Source of the DNA: Terrimonas_A sp051954695 | Lineage (GTDB): Bacteria > Bacteroidota > Bacteroidia > Chitinophagales > Chitinophagaceae | Length of the DNA: 64,000 nt | Direction: 5' to 3' | Assembly (NCBI GenBank): GCA_051954695.1 | Contig: JBQCHL010000002.1 | Coordinates: 1 to 64,000 of the forward strand | In this document: positions 43,903-53,600 of the stretch, one piece after another | Layout: each line of letters starts with the position of its first letter | How positions within the stretch are numbered: position 1 is the stretch's first letter | Translations under genes and position numbers: made by a program | The notes under the pieces: generated by a model | Database searches by the model: none | What the model was told of the DNA's origin: nothing | The model's input: the letters and a program-made list of their open reading frames with translations, nothing else

Positions 43903-44472
43903 TTATTGTCTTCCCGAAGGTTGGTAATAGAGGCAAACAACTCCGTTCTGATATGTTTCCGTTTTTATAGGTCTTAAAGCATGACGGTCTTTTATATTCT
44001 CAAATAAAGGCTTCCCTTTTGTCAGCATCAGTGGATGAATAAGAAACTGGTATTCATCCACCAGGTCCAGGTTGATAAATGCCTGTGCAATGCTGCCGCT
44101 GCCAATGATCGCCATGTCTTTTCCCGGTCTTTGTTGCCATTTCCGGATCTCTTCTTTATTGATCTCTTTAACCAGTATCGAATTATTCCAGTGAGCTTTC
44201 TGTAAGGTTTTGGAAAAAACGATCTTGGGTGTGTTGTGCATATAACGGATCATTTTTTCATCTTCTGTTGTGGGTGATGCATGGGTACAGTATTGCATCA
44301 GGAACTGGTAAGTTATCCGGCCAAGCAACAATGTATCTACCCGGCTTTGTTGTTTGTTGATCTCACGAAGCATTTCATCATTGAAGGTATCCTTCACCCA
44401 ATTCATGGTATTGCCGGGATCCGACATAAGCCCGTTAACCGTAATAAATTCAGAAACGATTATTTTTCTCAT
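43903..44472 (-). CDS. Dihydrofolate reductase family protein, paralogue 1
   Basis: The start is ATG 44472 (MRKIIVSEFITVNGLMSDPG). The fold motifs parallel those of the next gene: DTLLLGRITYQFLMQY, NTPKIVFSKTLQKAHW, GKDMAIIGSGSIAQAF, DLVDEYQFLIHPLMLTKG, GKPLF. The two are clearly duplicated but diverged. It lies 19 bp downstream of the DoxX-like gene, forming a three-gene leftward unit probably controlled by the divergent GlxA-type regulator. Confidence 0.85.
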   Translation of the reverse strand: MRKIIVSEFITVNGLMSDPGNTMNWVKDTFNDEMLREINKQQSRVDTLLLGRITYQFLMQYCTHASPTTEDEKMIRYMHNTPKIVFSKTLQKAHWNNSILVKEINKEEIRKWQQRPGKDMAIIGSGSIAQAFINLDLVDEYQFLIHPLMLTKGKPLFENIKDRHALRPIKTETYQNGVVCLYYQPSGRQ

Positions 44473-44491
44473 GTTCAATTTCTCCTTCGCC

Positions 44492-44911
44492 TTAGCTAAG
44501 GCTTGGATTCAGTGCCAGTTCTGCCTTGTCTTTATTAATAGTATTGCTTAGCCTCATTTTCTTATGATAAAAAATATAAGAAGCTGCCGCCAATGCAAGA
44601 GGAATGGGCATGAATACCCAATCGGTTGTGGGCTGACCTGAAGCGAAGATGGACCAGGCAGCGCCTGCGAGATCAAATACCAATCCTGCATAAGCCCATT
44701 CTTTTAACCGGGGATAGCCGGGGATCAGGATAGCCACTACGCCCAATGCTTTAGCTACGCCAAGAAAAGGAAGGAGGTAAACGGGCATGTTCATTTTTCG
44801 GAAGCCTTCAATGGATACGGGATCAGATATAATATTAGGAATAGCTGATCCTAACATCAGGATGGCAAACAAGCCGGTGAAAATCCAGTAGAGTGTTTTT
44901 GTCTTTTTCAT
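44492..44911 (-). CDS. DoxX-like membrane protein
   Basis: A 139-aa protein with four membrane helices (LYWIFTGLFAILMLGSAIP, VYLLPFLGVAKALGVVAIL, WAYAGLVFDLAGAAWSIFA, WVFMPIPLALAAASYIFY). LPFLGVAKALGVVAILIPGY is typical of the DoxX-like group. Members are linked to redox or oxidant response, role unknown. It heads the leftward unit with the two DHFR-like genes. Confidence 0.87.
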   Translation of the reverse strand: MKKTKTLYWIFTGLFAILMLGSAIPNIISDPVSIEGFRKMNMPVYLLPFLGVAKALGVVAILIPGYPRLKEWAYAGLVFDLAGAAWSIFASGQPTTDWVFMPIPLALAAASYIFYHKKMRLSNTINKDKAELALNPSLS

Positions 44912-45073
44912 ATTTTGTTTTTTAAATGATCAATCAGGTTTGTATAACAAAAATATACCGGCCTGTCAAGGAATAGGGTGTGTGTATCTGACTTATTAAG
45001 GGGCCTCTTGCGACATTTTGATTCAATGCATGTCGGTTATTTTGCTTAGATTTATTGTCCAAAAAATAAACGG

Positions 45074-46054
45074 ATGAAGCATATATCCATCCTGGTGGTA
45101 AAAGAAGCTGTGTTAGCGAGTATTACAGACCCGCGTTATATGTTTACTGCGGTAAATGATTTCCTGGTAAAAGCCGGAAAGCAACCATTATTCAAAGTGG
45201 AATTAGTAGGTCTGTCAAAAGAGGTTTTGCTTAACCAGGGATCATTCAGCGTGCATACAGATGTTTTGCTGAAAGATTTAAAGAAAACTGATCTGATCTT
45301 TGTTCCTGCCCTGAGTGGAGACCTGAGATCGACATTGGACATAAACAAAGATTTTATTCCATGGATCGTTAGCCAGCATCAGAAAGGCGCTGAAGTGGCC
45401 AGCCTTTGCATCGGGGCTTTTCTACTGGCGTCTACCGGTTTATTGAATGGAAAAAAATGTTCAACACATTGGATCTATGCCAATGAATTCAGGGAAATGT
45501 TCCCGGAAGTAACCCTGGTGGACGACAGGATCATTACAGAGGAGCAGGGGCTTTATTCCAGCGGGGGAGCCAGTTCTTACTGGAACTTGCTTTTGTATTT
45601 GATCGAAAAATATACAGACAGGCAAATGGCCATCTTTGCTTCCAAGTTTTTCGCCATTGAAATTGACCGGAAAAGCCAGTCGCCTTTTATTATGTTCAAT
45701 GGGCAAAAAACGCATGAAGATGAGCCGATCAAGCGGGCACAGGAATATATCGAGAACAATATCATGGAAAAGATCACTATTGAGGAACTGGCAACGAGGT
45801 TTGCGATCGGCCGCCGTCACTTTGAGCGGAGATTTAAAAAAGCGACCAATAACACGCCGGTTGAATATATGCAACGGGTAAAGATTGAAGCTGCAAAAAA
45901 AGAATTGGAAACCAGCCGCAAAAACGTGACCGAGGTTATGTATGAAGTTGGTTACTCAGATACAAAAGCCTTCCGGACAGTGTTTAAAAAGATCACCGGG
46001 TTATCTCCACTTGATTATAAGAACAAGTATAATAAGAATGCTGCGGTAGCATAA
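45074..46054 (+). CDS. GlxA-type transcriptional regulator (DJ-1/PfpI domain plus AraC HTH)
   Basis: A 326-aa regulator. Residues 1-195 form a DJ-1/PfpI-like domain (ASLCIGAFLLASTGLLNGKK with the nucleophile-elbow Cys, STHWIYANEF, YSSGGASSYWNLLLYLIEK). Residues 225-318 are AraC-type DNA-binding (ITIEELATRFAIGRRHFERR, VTEVMYEVGYSDTKAFRTVF). It is transcribed divergently, 162 bp from the DoxX gene, and probably controls the DoxX and DHFR-like unit, perhaps in response to a reactive or small-molecule signal sensed at the Cys. Confidence 0.9.
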   Translation: MKHISILVVKEAVLASITDPRYMFTAVNDFLVKAGKQPLFKVELVGLSKEVLLNQGSFSVHTDVLLKDLKKTDLIFVPALSGDLRSTLDINKDFIPWIVSQHQKGAEVASLCIGAFLLASTGLLNGKKCSTHWIYANEFREMFPEVTLVDDRIITEEQGLYSSGGASSYWNLLLYLIEKYTDRQMAIFASKFFAIEIDRKSQSPFIMFNGQKTHEDEPIKRAQEYIENNIMEKITIEELATRFAIGRRHFERRFKKATNNTPVEYMQRVKIEAAKKELETSRKNVTEVMYEVGYSDTKAFRTVFKKITGLSPLDYKNKYNKNAAVA

Positions 46055-46293
46055 TTGCTGCTCTTGTATGGCAGCAGGCCCCATTCCATATACATAGGGT
46101 CATTAGATCTTTCTTCAACAGAAATCCTGTTCTTTCGGTTTGTCAGCTTTGAGCTGTCTTTTCAGCGTATAAACTAGTAAAGGTGATCTGCTGCAGGCGA
46201 CAAGCCGCTTGTTTATATTAAAAATACTTTGGCTTAATTTTTCGGGTATAATATCGAAGACCTGCGTTTTGATCAACTCTTAAATCAATTATT

Positions 46294-46761
46294 ATGGCTG
46301 AAACTGCTGTAAGGAGCCTGATCATTTCAAGCCCCGCATTCAAACATGAAGGAAATATACCGGCTAAATATACCTGTGAGGGAGAAGACATCAATCCTCC
46401 ATTGCAGATTGATGAAATTCCTCATGGCACACAATCACTTGCCCTGATAATGGAAGACCCTGATGCACCAAGTGGCACTTTTGATCATTGGCTGGTATGG
46501 AATATCCCGGTAGGCAGGCATATTATTCCGGAACACTCCAATCCGGGCATCAGCGGCATGAACAGCGGAGGCAAAACCGGTTATCATGGCCCCTGCCCGC
46601 CATCAGGCTCGCACCGTTACTATTTCTATGTTTTTGCTTTAAGCCGCCACCTCGATCTTGGAGCAGGTGAAAGCAAAAAGGCCTTATTGCAGGAAATGGA
46701 AAAACATGTACTGGCAAAGGGAAGCCTGATGGGAAGGTATCAGCGGGCGGGAAGAAAATAA
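46294..46761 (+). CDS. YbhB/YbcL family PEBP-like protein
   Basis: A 155-aa protein of the bacterial Raf-kinase-inhibitor-like/PEBP family. The ligand-pocket motifs are present: EDPDAPSGTFDHWLVWNIP and GYHGPCPPSGSHRYYFYVFA. A KYTCEGEDINPPL lead-in is standard. It has no signal peptide, so it is probably cytoplasmic. The function of bacterial members is poorly defined. It appears to stand alone. Confidence 0.92.
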   Translation: MAETAVRSLIISSPAFKHEGNIPAKYTCEGEDINPPLQIDEIPHGTQSLALIMEDPDAPSGTFDHWLVWNIPVGRHIIPEHSNPGISGMNSGGKTGYHGPCPPSGSHRYYFYVFALSRHLDLGAGESKKALLQEMEKHVLAKGSLMGRYQRAGRK

Positions 46762-46958
46762 AGAGACCGGCTGGCAGCAGACATCTATTATTGTAACAAG
46801 ACAAGAGCAGTGCCGTGTGCATCAGTCTGGATATTGCCCGCGATGATGGACCCGGTGAAAGTCCGAAATGGGTAAGGTTGAGCAAAATGAAATAGGCATT
46901 CTGCAAAAAAGATTAAGTATTCTTACAGAAATTTGCATTGCCCAACCTTTGATATATT

Positions 46959-47543
46959 ATGATAAAAAGACTGGTTCTCGCCCTTTCGTGTTTATTTTCA
47001 TTCGCTTCCCTGCATGCTCAGAACATTGATATTAATATCCTGAAAAGCATCAATCCTTCCGATCCGAATTCCGGTTTTTTGAAAGTGACAGGGCAATCTG
47101 CCTATTTTCTTCCGGCAGGGTTGGCAGCAGGAACTATTGGTTATGGTATTCTTTCCAAAGACAAATCCTTGCGGGAGAAAGGGTATGAGCTGGTGCTCAG
47201 TATGGGAATAAGTGCTATCATCACCCAATCATTGAAATACACGATCGACCGGACGCGACCTGCAGACAAATATCCCAATGATGTATTTGTAGATAAACCC
47301 GTGCATGAAAAGTCTTTTCCCTCAGGCCATACTACGATCGCTTTTGCTGCAGCTACAACGGTGACATTGCAGTATAAAAAATGGTATATCGCTGTGCCTG
47401 CTTATCTCTGGGCAGGGGCGACTGGCTATTCCCGTATGTATGCAGGAGAGCATTACCCTTCAGATGTGCTGGCAGGAGCTGCTGTGGGCATAGGCAGTGC
47501 TTACCTGGCGCATTGGATCAGCGGGAAGATTTTCGGGAAGTAA
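46959..47543 (+). CDS. PAP2-family phosphatase, secreted
   Basis: A 194-aa type 2 phosphatidic acid phosphatase. Signal peptide (LVLALSCLFSFASLHAQ), and the three signature motifs in order: KYTIDRTRP (KxxxxxxRP), FPSGHTT (PSGH) and SRMYAGEHYPSDVLAG (SRxxxxxHxxxD). Hydrophobic helices between the motifs place it in a membrane with the active site outside the cytoplasm. Lipid-phosphate or undecaprenyl-pyrophosphate substrates are typical. Its last 26 bp overlap the convergent nuclease gene. Confidence 0.92.
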   Translation: MIKRLVLALSCLFSFASLHAQNIDINILKSINPSDPNSGFLKVTGQSAYFLPAGLAAGTIGYGILSKDKSLREKGYELVLSMGISAIITQSLKYTIDRTRPADKYPNDVFVDKPVHEKSFPSGHTTIAFAAATTVTLQYKKWYIAVPAYLWAGATGYSRMYAGEHYPSDVLAGAAVGIGSAYLAHWISGKIFGK

Positions 47544-48612
47544 GCCGGTGCATTTGAGCTTCTTTTTCCATTTCTTTTTCGAGCTCCTCAATAGTAGGCA
47601 TATCGGTTTTTAATTCTTTGGGCAGGGCATTGGTTAATTCATAAGTGGATATTCCAATGGGAGAATGAATGTTCTGCAATGCGTATTTCACGGTTGTTTG
47701 ATTGGAGCTTTTACATAATAATATTCCAATTGTTGGCTTATGGTTTGGTAACCTGATCTGTGCGTCTACGACGTTGATATAGAAATTAAGTTTGCCGGCA
47801 TGTTCTGGTTTGAATTCTCCTACTTTTAATTCGAGGACGATGAAACAGTCTAACCGGTAGTTAAAAAATAATAGATCAAGGAAAAACTCATCTTCTTCCA
47901 CACGGATATTGTATTGATTACCGATATAAGCAAATCCTCGACCTAACTCTAACATGAACTGTTTGATATGTTGAATAAGAGCGTTTTCTAATTCTGATTC
48001 GCGGATCGAATCTGTAGCGCTTAAAAAATCGAATACGTAAGGATTTTTCAACGTTTCCTGTGCAAGGTCAGATTGATACGATGGCAACGATTGCTCAAAG
48101 TTGGTGATTGCATTTCCTTGTCTTAGATGTAATTGACTGGTAATTTGATGTAACAAAACATTACGACTCCAGCCATTTTGGATCGCCTTTTCAATATAAA
48201 ATTCTCTCTCTTGACTTGCCTTTATTCTCTCAAGAATTACCAGATGATGACTCCAGGGTAATTGTGCAACCAGTTGTTGCACAATTATAGGCGACTGATT
48301 ATCATTGTTTTTTGATAAACTTTTATTGGATTGGATAAAGTTAGGGTAGGCTTCAGCAAAAGCCCTCATATACTTAAAATTCCTCGGGGAAAGCCCCTTC
48401 ATATCCGGAAACTCCGTCTTCAAATCAGCAATCAACCGGCTGATGACTTTTGTTCCCCAGCCTTCCTTTTTTTGCTGTATTAAAATGGTATTCCCGATTT
48501 CCCAATAAGCAAGCAATAACTCACTATTCACTGCAAGCACCGCTCTTTGACGGGCATGTTGAATTTTCCCTTTCAGATCCTGTAGGAGAAGCATATAATT
48601 ATTGTCAGACAT
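47518..48612 (-). CDS. DUF1016/YhcG-like PDDEXK nuclease family protein
   Basis: The start is ATG 48612 (a GTG lies one codon upstream). The N-terminal domain is helical and DNA-binding-like (LLLAYWEIGNTILIQQKKEG, GWGTKVISRLIADL, FPDMKGLSPRNFKYMRAF). The C-terminal half is a PD-(D/E)xK nuclease: GFAYIGNQYNIRVEED, FFLDLLFFNYRLDCFIVLEL and ELKVGEFKPEHAGKL supply the Asp and ExK. Such genes often travel near restriction or mobile loci, but here it is isolated between housekeeping genes. Function is probably nucleolytic, target unknown. Confidence 0.88.
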   Translation of the reverse strand: MSDNNYMLLLQDLKGKIQHARQRAVLAVNSELLLAYWEIGNTILIQQKKEGWGTKVISRLIADLKTEFPDMKGLSPRNFKYMRAFAEAYPNFIQSNKSLSKNNDNQSPIIVQQLVAQLPWSHHLVILERIKASQEREFYIEKAIQNGWSRNVLLHQITSQLHLRQGNAITNFEQSLPSYQSDLAQETLKNPYVFDFLSATDSIRESELENALIQHIKQFMLELGRGFAYIGNQYNIRVEEDEFFLDLLFFNYRLDCFIVLELKVGEFKPEHAGKLNFYINVVDAQIRLPNHKPTIGILLCKSSNQTTVKYALQNIHSPIGISTYELTNALPKELKTDMPTIEELEKEMEKEAQMHRLTSRKSSR

Positions 48613-48662
48613 CACTTAAACATTTACTGGCTAAAATAAAAGCAACTGATAACCTACCCCGG

Positions 48663-48682
48663 TTATTCTAACGGTAGAATAA
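48663..48682. promoter_or_regulatory. Palindrome upstream of the sigma-factor gene
   Basis: Exact inverted repeat TTATTCTA (48663-48670) and TAGAATAA (48675-48682) around ACGG, in the divergent space between the DUF1016 gene and the ECF sigma gene. It could be an operator. No protein can be assigned. Confidence 0.4.
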
Positions 48683-48783
48683 TGTATTTTCCTGACCAGG
48701 AACTGCTATTTTCCCCCTGGCCGAAAACAATAATTAATTATTTCCACTTAGTAGATTAAACAATATTTTTACACCCTTGGCAC

Positions 48784-49368
48784 ATGAAGGATGTATTGCA
48801 CATAAAGTGGTTGCTTGATCAGGTGGCTCTTCATCAAAGCGAAGAGGCCTATAAAAAACTATTCCTGCTCCTTCATAAACCTCTTTGCCAGTTCGCCTTC
48901 GGAATCCTTAAATCCAATGACCACGCCCAGGAAGTAGTTTCCGACGTATTCATTCATATCTGGGAGAAAAAAGAAAAGCTTCCCTCTATTGAATCTCCCC
49001 TGGTCTATCTATATAAGGCTGTGAAAAACAGGGCCTTGAATAGTATTGCCAAAGAGCGCCGCCAGCAAGCCCTGGATTCCGGTGAATGGCTGGTCCCACT
49101 ACCCAGCGTTTATTTTGACCCGGAAAAACTGATGATGACCGAGGAGCTGATGCAAAAACTGCAGCAGGCCATAGAAGACCTGCCCAGCCGCTGCCGGCTC
49201 ATCTTTAAACTGGTAAAAGATGATGGGTTGAAATATAAAGAAGTGGCCGAGCTGTTGCAGATCTCTGTAAAAACCGTTGAAGCTCAGATGACCATCGCCA
49301 TGCGGCGGCTGGGAAAATGTATGCAGTTGGAAGTGTTCCGCCAGGAACCGAGGCCTTCCAAAAAATAA
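48784..49368 (+). CDS. ECF RNA polymerase sigma factor (SusCD-linked)
   Basis: A 194-aa ECF sigma factor with region 2 (FGILKSNDHAQEVVSDVFIH, IWEKKEKLPSIESPLVYLYK) and region 4 (LPSRCRLIFKLVKDDGLKYK, VAELLQISVKTVEAQMTIA). It belongs to the FecI-like group used by Bacteroidota to switch on SusC/SusD loci. It heads the operon with fecR next. It should be held inactive by FecR until the TonB-dependent transporter binds substrate. Confidence 0.93.
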   Translation: MKDVLHIKWLLDQVALHQSEEAYKKLFLLLHKPLCQFAFGILKSNDHAQEVVSDVFIHIWEKKEKLPSIESPLVYLYKAVKNRALNSIAKERRQQALDSGEWLVPLPSVYFDPEKLMMTEELMQKLQQAIEDLPSRCRLIFKLVKDDGLKYKEVAELLQISVKTVEAQMTIAMRRLGKCMQLEVFRQEPRPSKK

Positions 49369-49434
49369 TTTTTTTCTTTTAGGGGTATCGCCTTCCGGGC
49401 TTTGTCTTTTGATTACGCAAGTAATACAAACTGC

Positions 49435-50538
49435 ATGAGCCAGGAACAATTTTGGATACTATTGACCCGTAAGATTGCCGGAGAAGCAAGCCCTGAAGAT
49501 TTGGCCGAACTGGAAAAGCTGGTGCAGCAACATCCTGAATGGCAATATGCCCTTCAGAACCTGGAAGATATCTGGAACTCACATCCCCCCACTGATCTTT
49601 CGGAAGAAGAAGACGCTTATCTTCTTCACCTGCATCGTATGCAGGAAAAGAATATTCCTTTTGGCAATAAGGCAAAAGAGGATGAAGCTGCTGTGTTCGA
49701 ATTCGAAGCTCCGCGTTCAAACAAACGCCGCCGTTTGGCCTGGATCACAGCAGGTATCGCAGTAGCTGCATCTGTTGCAGCCATTTTCTTTTTCAAACCA
49801 GTAAGCCGCCAGGGCAAAAAAGAAATTGCAAGCATTAATGAGATCAGTACCCGCCTGGGTTCCAAAACAAGGATTCAATTGCCGGATGGCTCTATTGTGT
49901 GGCTGAATGCAGGAAGCAAACTGATCTATGATAAGAACTTTGGTAAGGAGGAAAGACTTGTCTCCCTCAGCGGCGAAGGCTTTTTTGATGTAGTGAGGGA
50001 TCCCTCAAAACCTTTTATTGTCCATACTACCAATATTGAAGTGCGTGTGTTAGGCACTGTATTTAATGTAAAAGCTTATCCTGAAGATAAATCCAGCGAA
50101 ACAAGCCTGATCCACGGCAGCCTGGAAGTTTCTATCAAAAGCCGGCCGCGGGATAAGATCATTCTTTCCAGCAATGAAAAACTGGTGGTCGAAAATAAAA
50201 TCAGCAGTTCCAAAGATTCCCTGAGTGAAGACAGGGACCTGCCATTGATGACGCTCAACCAGATAAAACACAATCCTGTAGATAATACTGTGAATGAAAC
50301 GCAATGGATAGACAACAAGCTTGTTTTCGACAATGAACCATTTGCCGATATCGCGGTGAAAATGGAGAGATGGTTCGGAGTGGAAATAGAAATAACAGAT
50401 TCCAGCCTTGCTGAAAAGAGAATGACGGGAAAATTTGAACGGGAAAACATAGAGCAGGCCCTGGAAAGTTTGTCCTACGCTTCTACTACCTCATTTGTAT
50501 TCGAACGAAAAGGTAATAAAATCATTATTCACCACTAA
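49435..50538 (+). CDS. FecR-family anti-sigma factor
   Basis: The start is ATG 49435 (MSQEQFWILLTRKIAGEAS); a TTG 33 bp upstream is in frame. The N-terminal cytoplasmic region binds the sigma factor (EDLAELEKLVQQHPEW), one membrane helix follows (AGIAVAASVAAIFFF, about residues 102-120), then the periplasmic FecR domain (GSKTRIQLPDGSIVWLNAGS, FFDVVRDPSKPFIVHT, LGTVFNVKAYPE) and a C-terminal STN-like domain (FADIAVKMERWFGVEIEI). It relays the state of the SusC STN domain to the sigma factor. Confidence 0.93.
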   Translation: MSQEQFWILLTRKIAGEASPEDLAELEKLVQQHPEWQYALQNLEDIWNSHPPTDLSEEEDAYLLHLHRMQEKNIPFGNKAKEDEAAVFEFEAPRSNKRRRLAWITAGIAVAASVAAIFFFKPVSRQGKKEIASINEISTRLGSKTRIQLPDGSIVWLNAGSKLIYDKNFGKEERLVSLSGEGFFDVVRDPSKPFIVHTTNIEVRVLGTVFNVKAYPEDKSSETSLIHGSLEVSIKSRPRDKIILSSNEKLVVENKISSSKDSLSEDRDLPLMTLNQIKHNPVDNTVNETQWIDNKLVFDNEPFADIAVKMERWFGVEIEITDSSLAEKRMTGKFERENIEQALESLSYASTTSFVFERKGNKIIIHH

Positions 50539-50592
50539 TGCTAAAGCCATATGATGAATTGTAACACTTCTTAATGTCTCTTATAAAAAGAA

Positions 50593-50660
50593 TGGGGGAT
50601 CCCTGGCAGGGGAGCCCCCAGGCTAATGTACATAAGTAAACGTCTCCGGCTGGGAGATAC
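50593..50660 (+). promoter_or_regulatory. Two hairpins in the leader of susC
   Basis: Hairpin 1 spans 50593-50620 (TGGGGG...CCCCCA with inner CCCT/AGGG). Hairpin 2 lies within 50641-50660 (TCTCC, GGCT, GGGAGA). No T-run follows either, so they look more like structured 5' leader or partial attenuation of the fecR transcript than a plain terminator. susC starts 28 bp after the second. Confidence 0.45.
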
Positions 50661-50688
50661 CTAGTAATTAACCCTTCAATTGTAAATT

Positions 50689-53600
50689 ATGAAAAAAAAT
50701 GAAGTGGGCTCATTTATTTGTAGCCCGCTATCACTAAAGCTCTACAGGATTATGAAACTGACGATGCTGCTGCTGGTGATTGGTTGCCTTCATGCTTCCG
50801 CCAAAACTTTTTCGCAGGAAAAAATTACCCTGCGAATGGAAACAAAAGAAATTAAAAAAGTGCTGTTTGCCATTGAAAAGAACAGCAATTATCGTTTTCT
50901 TTTCGATGAGCAGGTGATTAAAGGAAAACCTAAAGTAAGTCTGACTGTAGAAAATGCGCCTATTGATGACGTGCTGGGCAAGATTTTTTCCAACACAGGC
51001 ATATCCTACAAGATCCTGAACACAAACCTGGTGGTATTAAAAGAAACTGCTTCACCAGTAGACATCAATGTAAAAGAGATCCGTGTTACGGGCAAAGTAA
51101 GCTCTCTCGCAGGTGCTCCTCTTTCCGGTGTTTCTGTAACGCTCAAAGGCTCTACTGTCGGCACTGTTACGGATGAAAATGGTAACTACTCCATTTCTGT
51201 TCCTGACGATGCTACGCTGCAATTCACTTCTATCGGCTACAAGTCCATTGAAGAAAAAGTGAATGGCCGCACCACTATTGATGTCATTTTACAGGTAGAT
51301 GAAACTCCACTGAATGAAGTGGTAGTGGTAGGTTACAGCACTCAACGTAAAAGAGATCTTACGGGTTCTGTCAGCTCAGTGAAAGGTGAGGAAGTAGCGA
51401 AAATGCCCAATACCAACCCGATCAGCTCTTTGCAGGGTAAAGTGGCTGGTCTTACCATTTCTAATTCAGGCGAAGCCGGAGCAGCCCCTGTTGTCCGCAT
51501 CCGCGGTATCAACAGTACCAATAGCGCCAGCCCTGTTTATGTAGTGGATGGTATTATGCAGGACAATATTGATTACCTGAACCCGGCCGATATTGAAACA
51601 ATAGATGTGCTGAGAGATCCTTCTTCTATTGCCATCTATGGTTTGAGAGGTGCCAATGGCGTTATTGCCATCACTACCAAAAGAGCTTCCCGCGGTCAAA
51701 CACGCGTTAACCTGGTGAGCTCGGTGGGTGTGCAAAGAGTAACAAACAAAATTGATGTTGCTGATGCTGCAGGATTCAAAAAACTATACAGCGCACAATT
51801 AGCCAATCTGAATGCTCCTGCGTTTGATACTACCAACTACACCGCCAATACAAACTGGCAGGACCTTACTTTCCGCGATGCAGTGATCAACACCAATAGT
51901 TTAAGTATCTCCAACAGCGGCGAAAAAAGTACCACTTACCTGAACATTGGTTACAATACACAGGATGGAGTATTAAAGTATAATAACTACCAGAAGTATA
52001 TTGCCAGGTTGAATGAAGAAATCCGCATCACTGAAAATATTAAGGTTGGTGCTGATCTCAGCGGCTTCCATTGGATACAAAATCCAACAGCCAATACACT
52101 CAACAATTCTTTATGGGCTGCTCCGATCGTGCCTATACAGGAAGCTGCAGATACCTATTATGCCATGCCTTCTTTCCAGCGTGCGCAAGTGGGCAACCCA
52201 ATAGCTTCCATTAACAGGTATAATCGCACCTGGATCAATAAAGGATTCAGAGTAATTGGTAGCTTGTTTGCCGAAGTTAAATTCCTGAATGATTTCACTT
52301 TTAAAGGCACCTGGTATACTGATCTTGGCTTCAACAACAGCCGCAACTATTCGCCATTGCCATTTAAGTTTATCAATCTTGGAGAAGGTGCTGCGCCTAC
52401 TACTACCACTTATGATAATACGGTAAGAACAGGTGTAACGCAGCAACAGGAAGAATATAAGCGCTTCCAACAGGATTATACACTAACGTATAATAAAAGA
52501 CTTACAGGTGGCCACACTGTAACAGCTCTCGCTGGTTTTACTACCATTTACAGTCAAAGCTCTTATATAAATGGTAACCGCCAGGATACAACCGTGAATG
52601 TTCCCAACAATCCTGATTTCTGGTACATCAGCACCATTAACCAGAACAATCCTGGAAACTTTGGCGGCGGTGGCGGAATGAGTTCTGTAGTTGGAGCTTT
52701 CGGACGTTTAAGTTACTCCTACAAAGGAAAATACCTGGTGAATGCTACTATCCGTCGCGATGGCAGTTCCAAATTTGCACCTGCTAATCGCTGGGGAACT
52801 TTCGGAAGCGTTGGTGTAGGTTGGGTTGTAACAGATGAGGACTTCTTTAAAATAAATGGAATAGACTTCCTGAAACTGCGTGGCGCATGGGGACAAACAG
52901 GTAATGCCAATGGTTTTGCTGATAATCTGTACAAACCAGGTATTACGAATGCCTCTACTGCGATCTTTGGTGACAATGTATATACTGCCATCCAGGCGGC
53001 TTATATCCCTGATCCGAACCTGCATTGGGAAGTGGTAACCGGTACAGACATTGGCATCGATGTGAAAGCGCTGAAAAACAGGTTGTCAGCCGAGATCACT
53101 TACTACAATAGAACAACCAAAGACATTCTTACTGCTGTAAGCTTGCCTAATGAAACACGTAGCTTCTTTACCAATCTTGGTAAGATCACGAATAAAGGCG
53201 TAGAAGTGAACATAGGATGGAATGACGCGATCAGCAAGGATCTCACGTATGGAGTTTCTGCCAATTTCAGCTATAACAAAAACGTTGTTAATTCCATTGG
53301 TGATAAAACCAATTTCCAACTGATCGGCAATAGCGGTGCTAATCTTACCGAGACAGGAAAATCCATAGGTTATTTTTATGGATACAGGCAGGTAGGTATC
53401 TATCAAACCACTGCTGATCTCAGCAAAATGCCTGCATTCTCCAATTCATTACCTGGTGATATTGCTTATGCAGATGTAAACGGTGACGGTTCGATCACTT
53501 CAGCAGACAGGACCTATCTTGGCACACCATTCCCTCCTTATAGCTTTGGTATTAATGTAACCGCTGCATACAAAGGTTTCGATATCATTCTGCAAGGACA

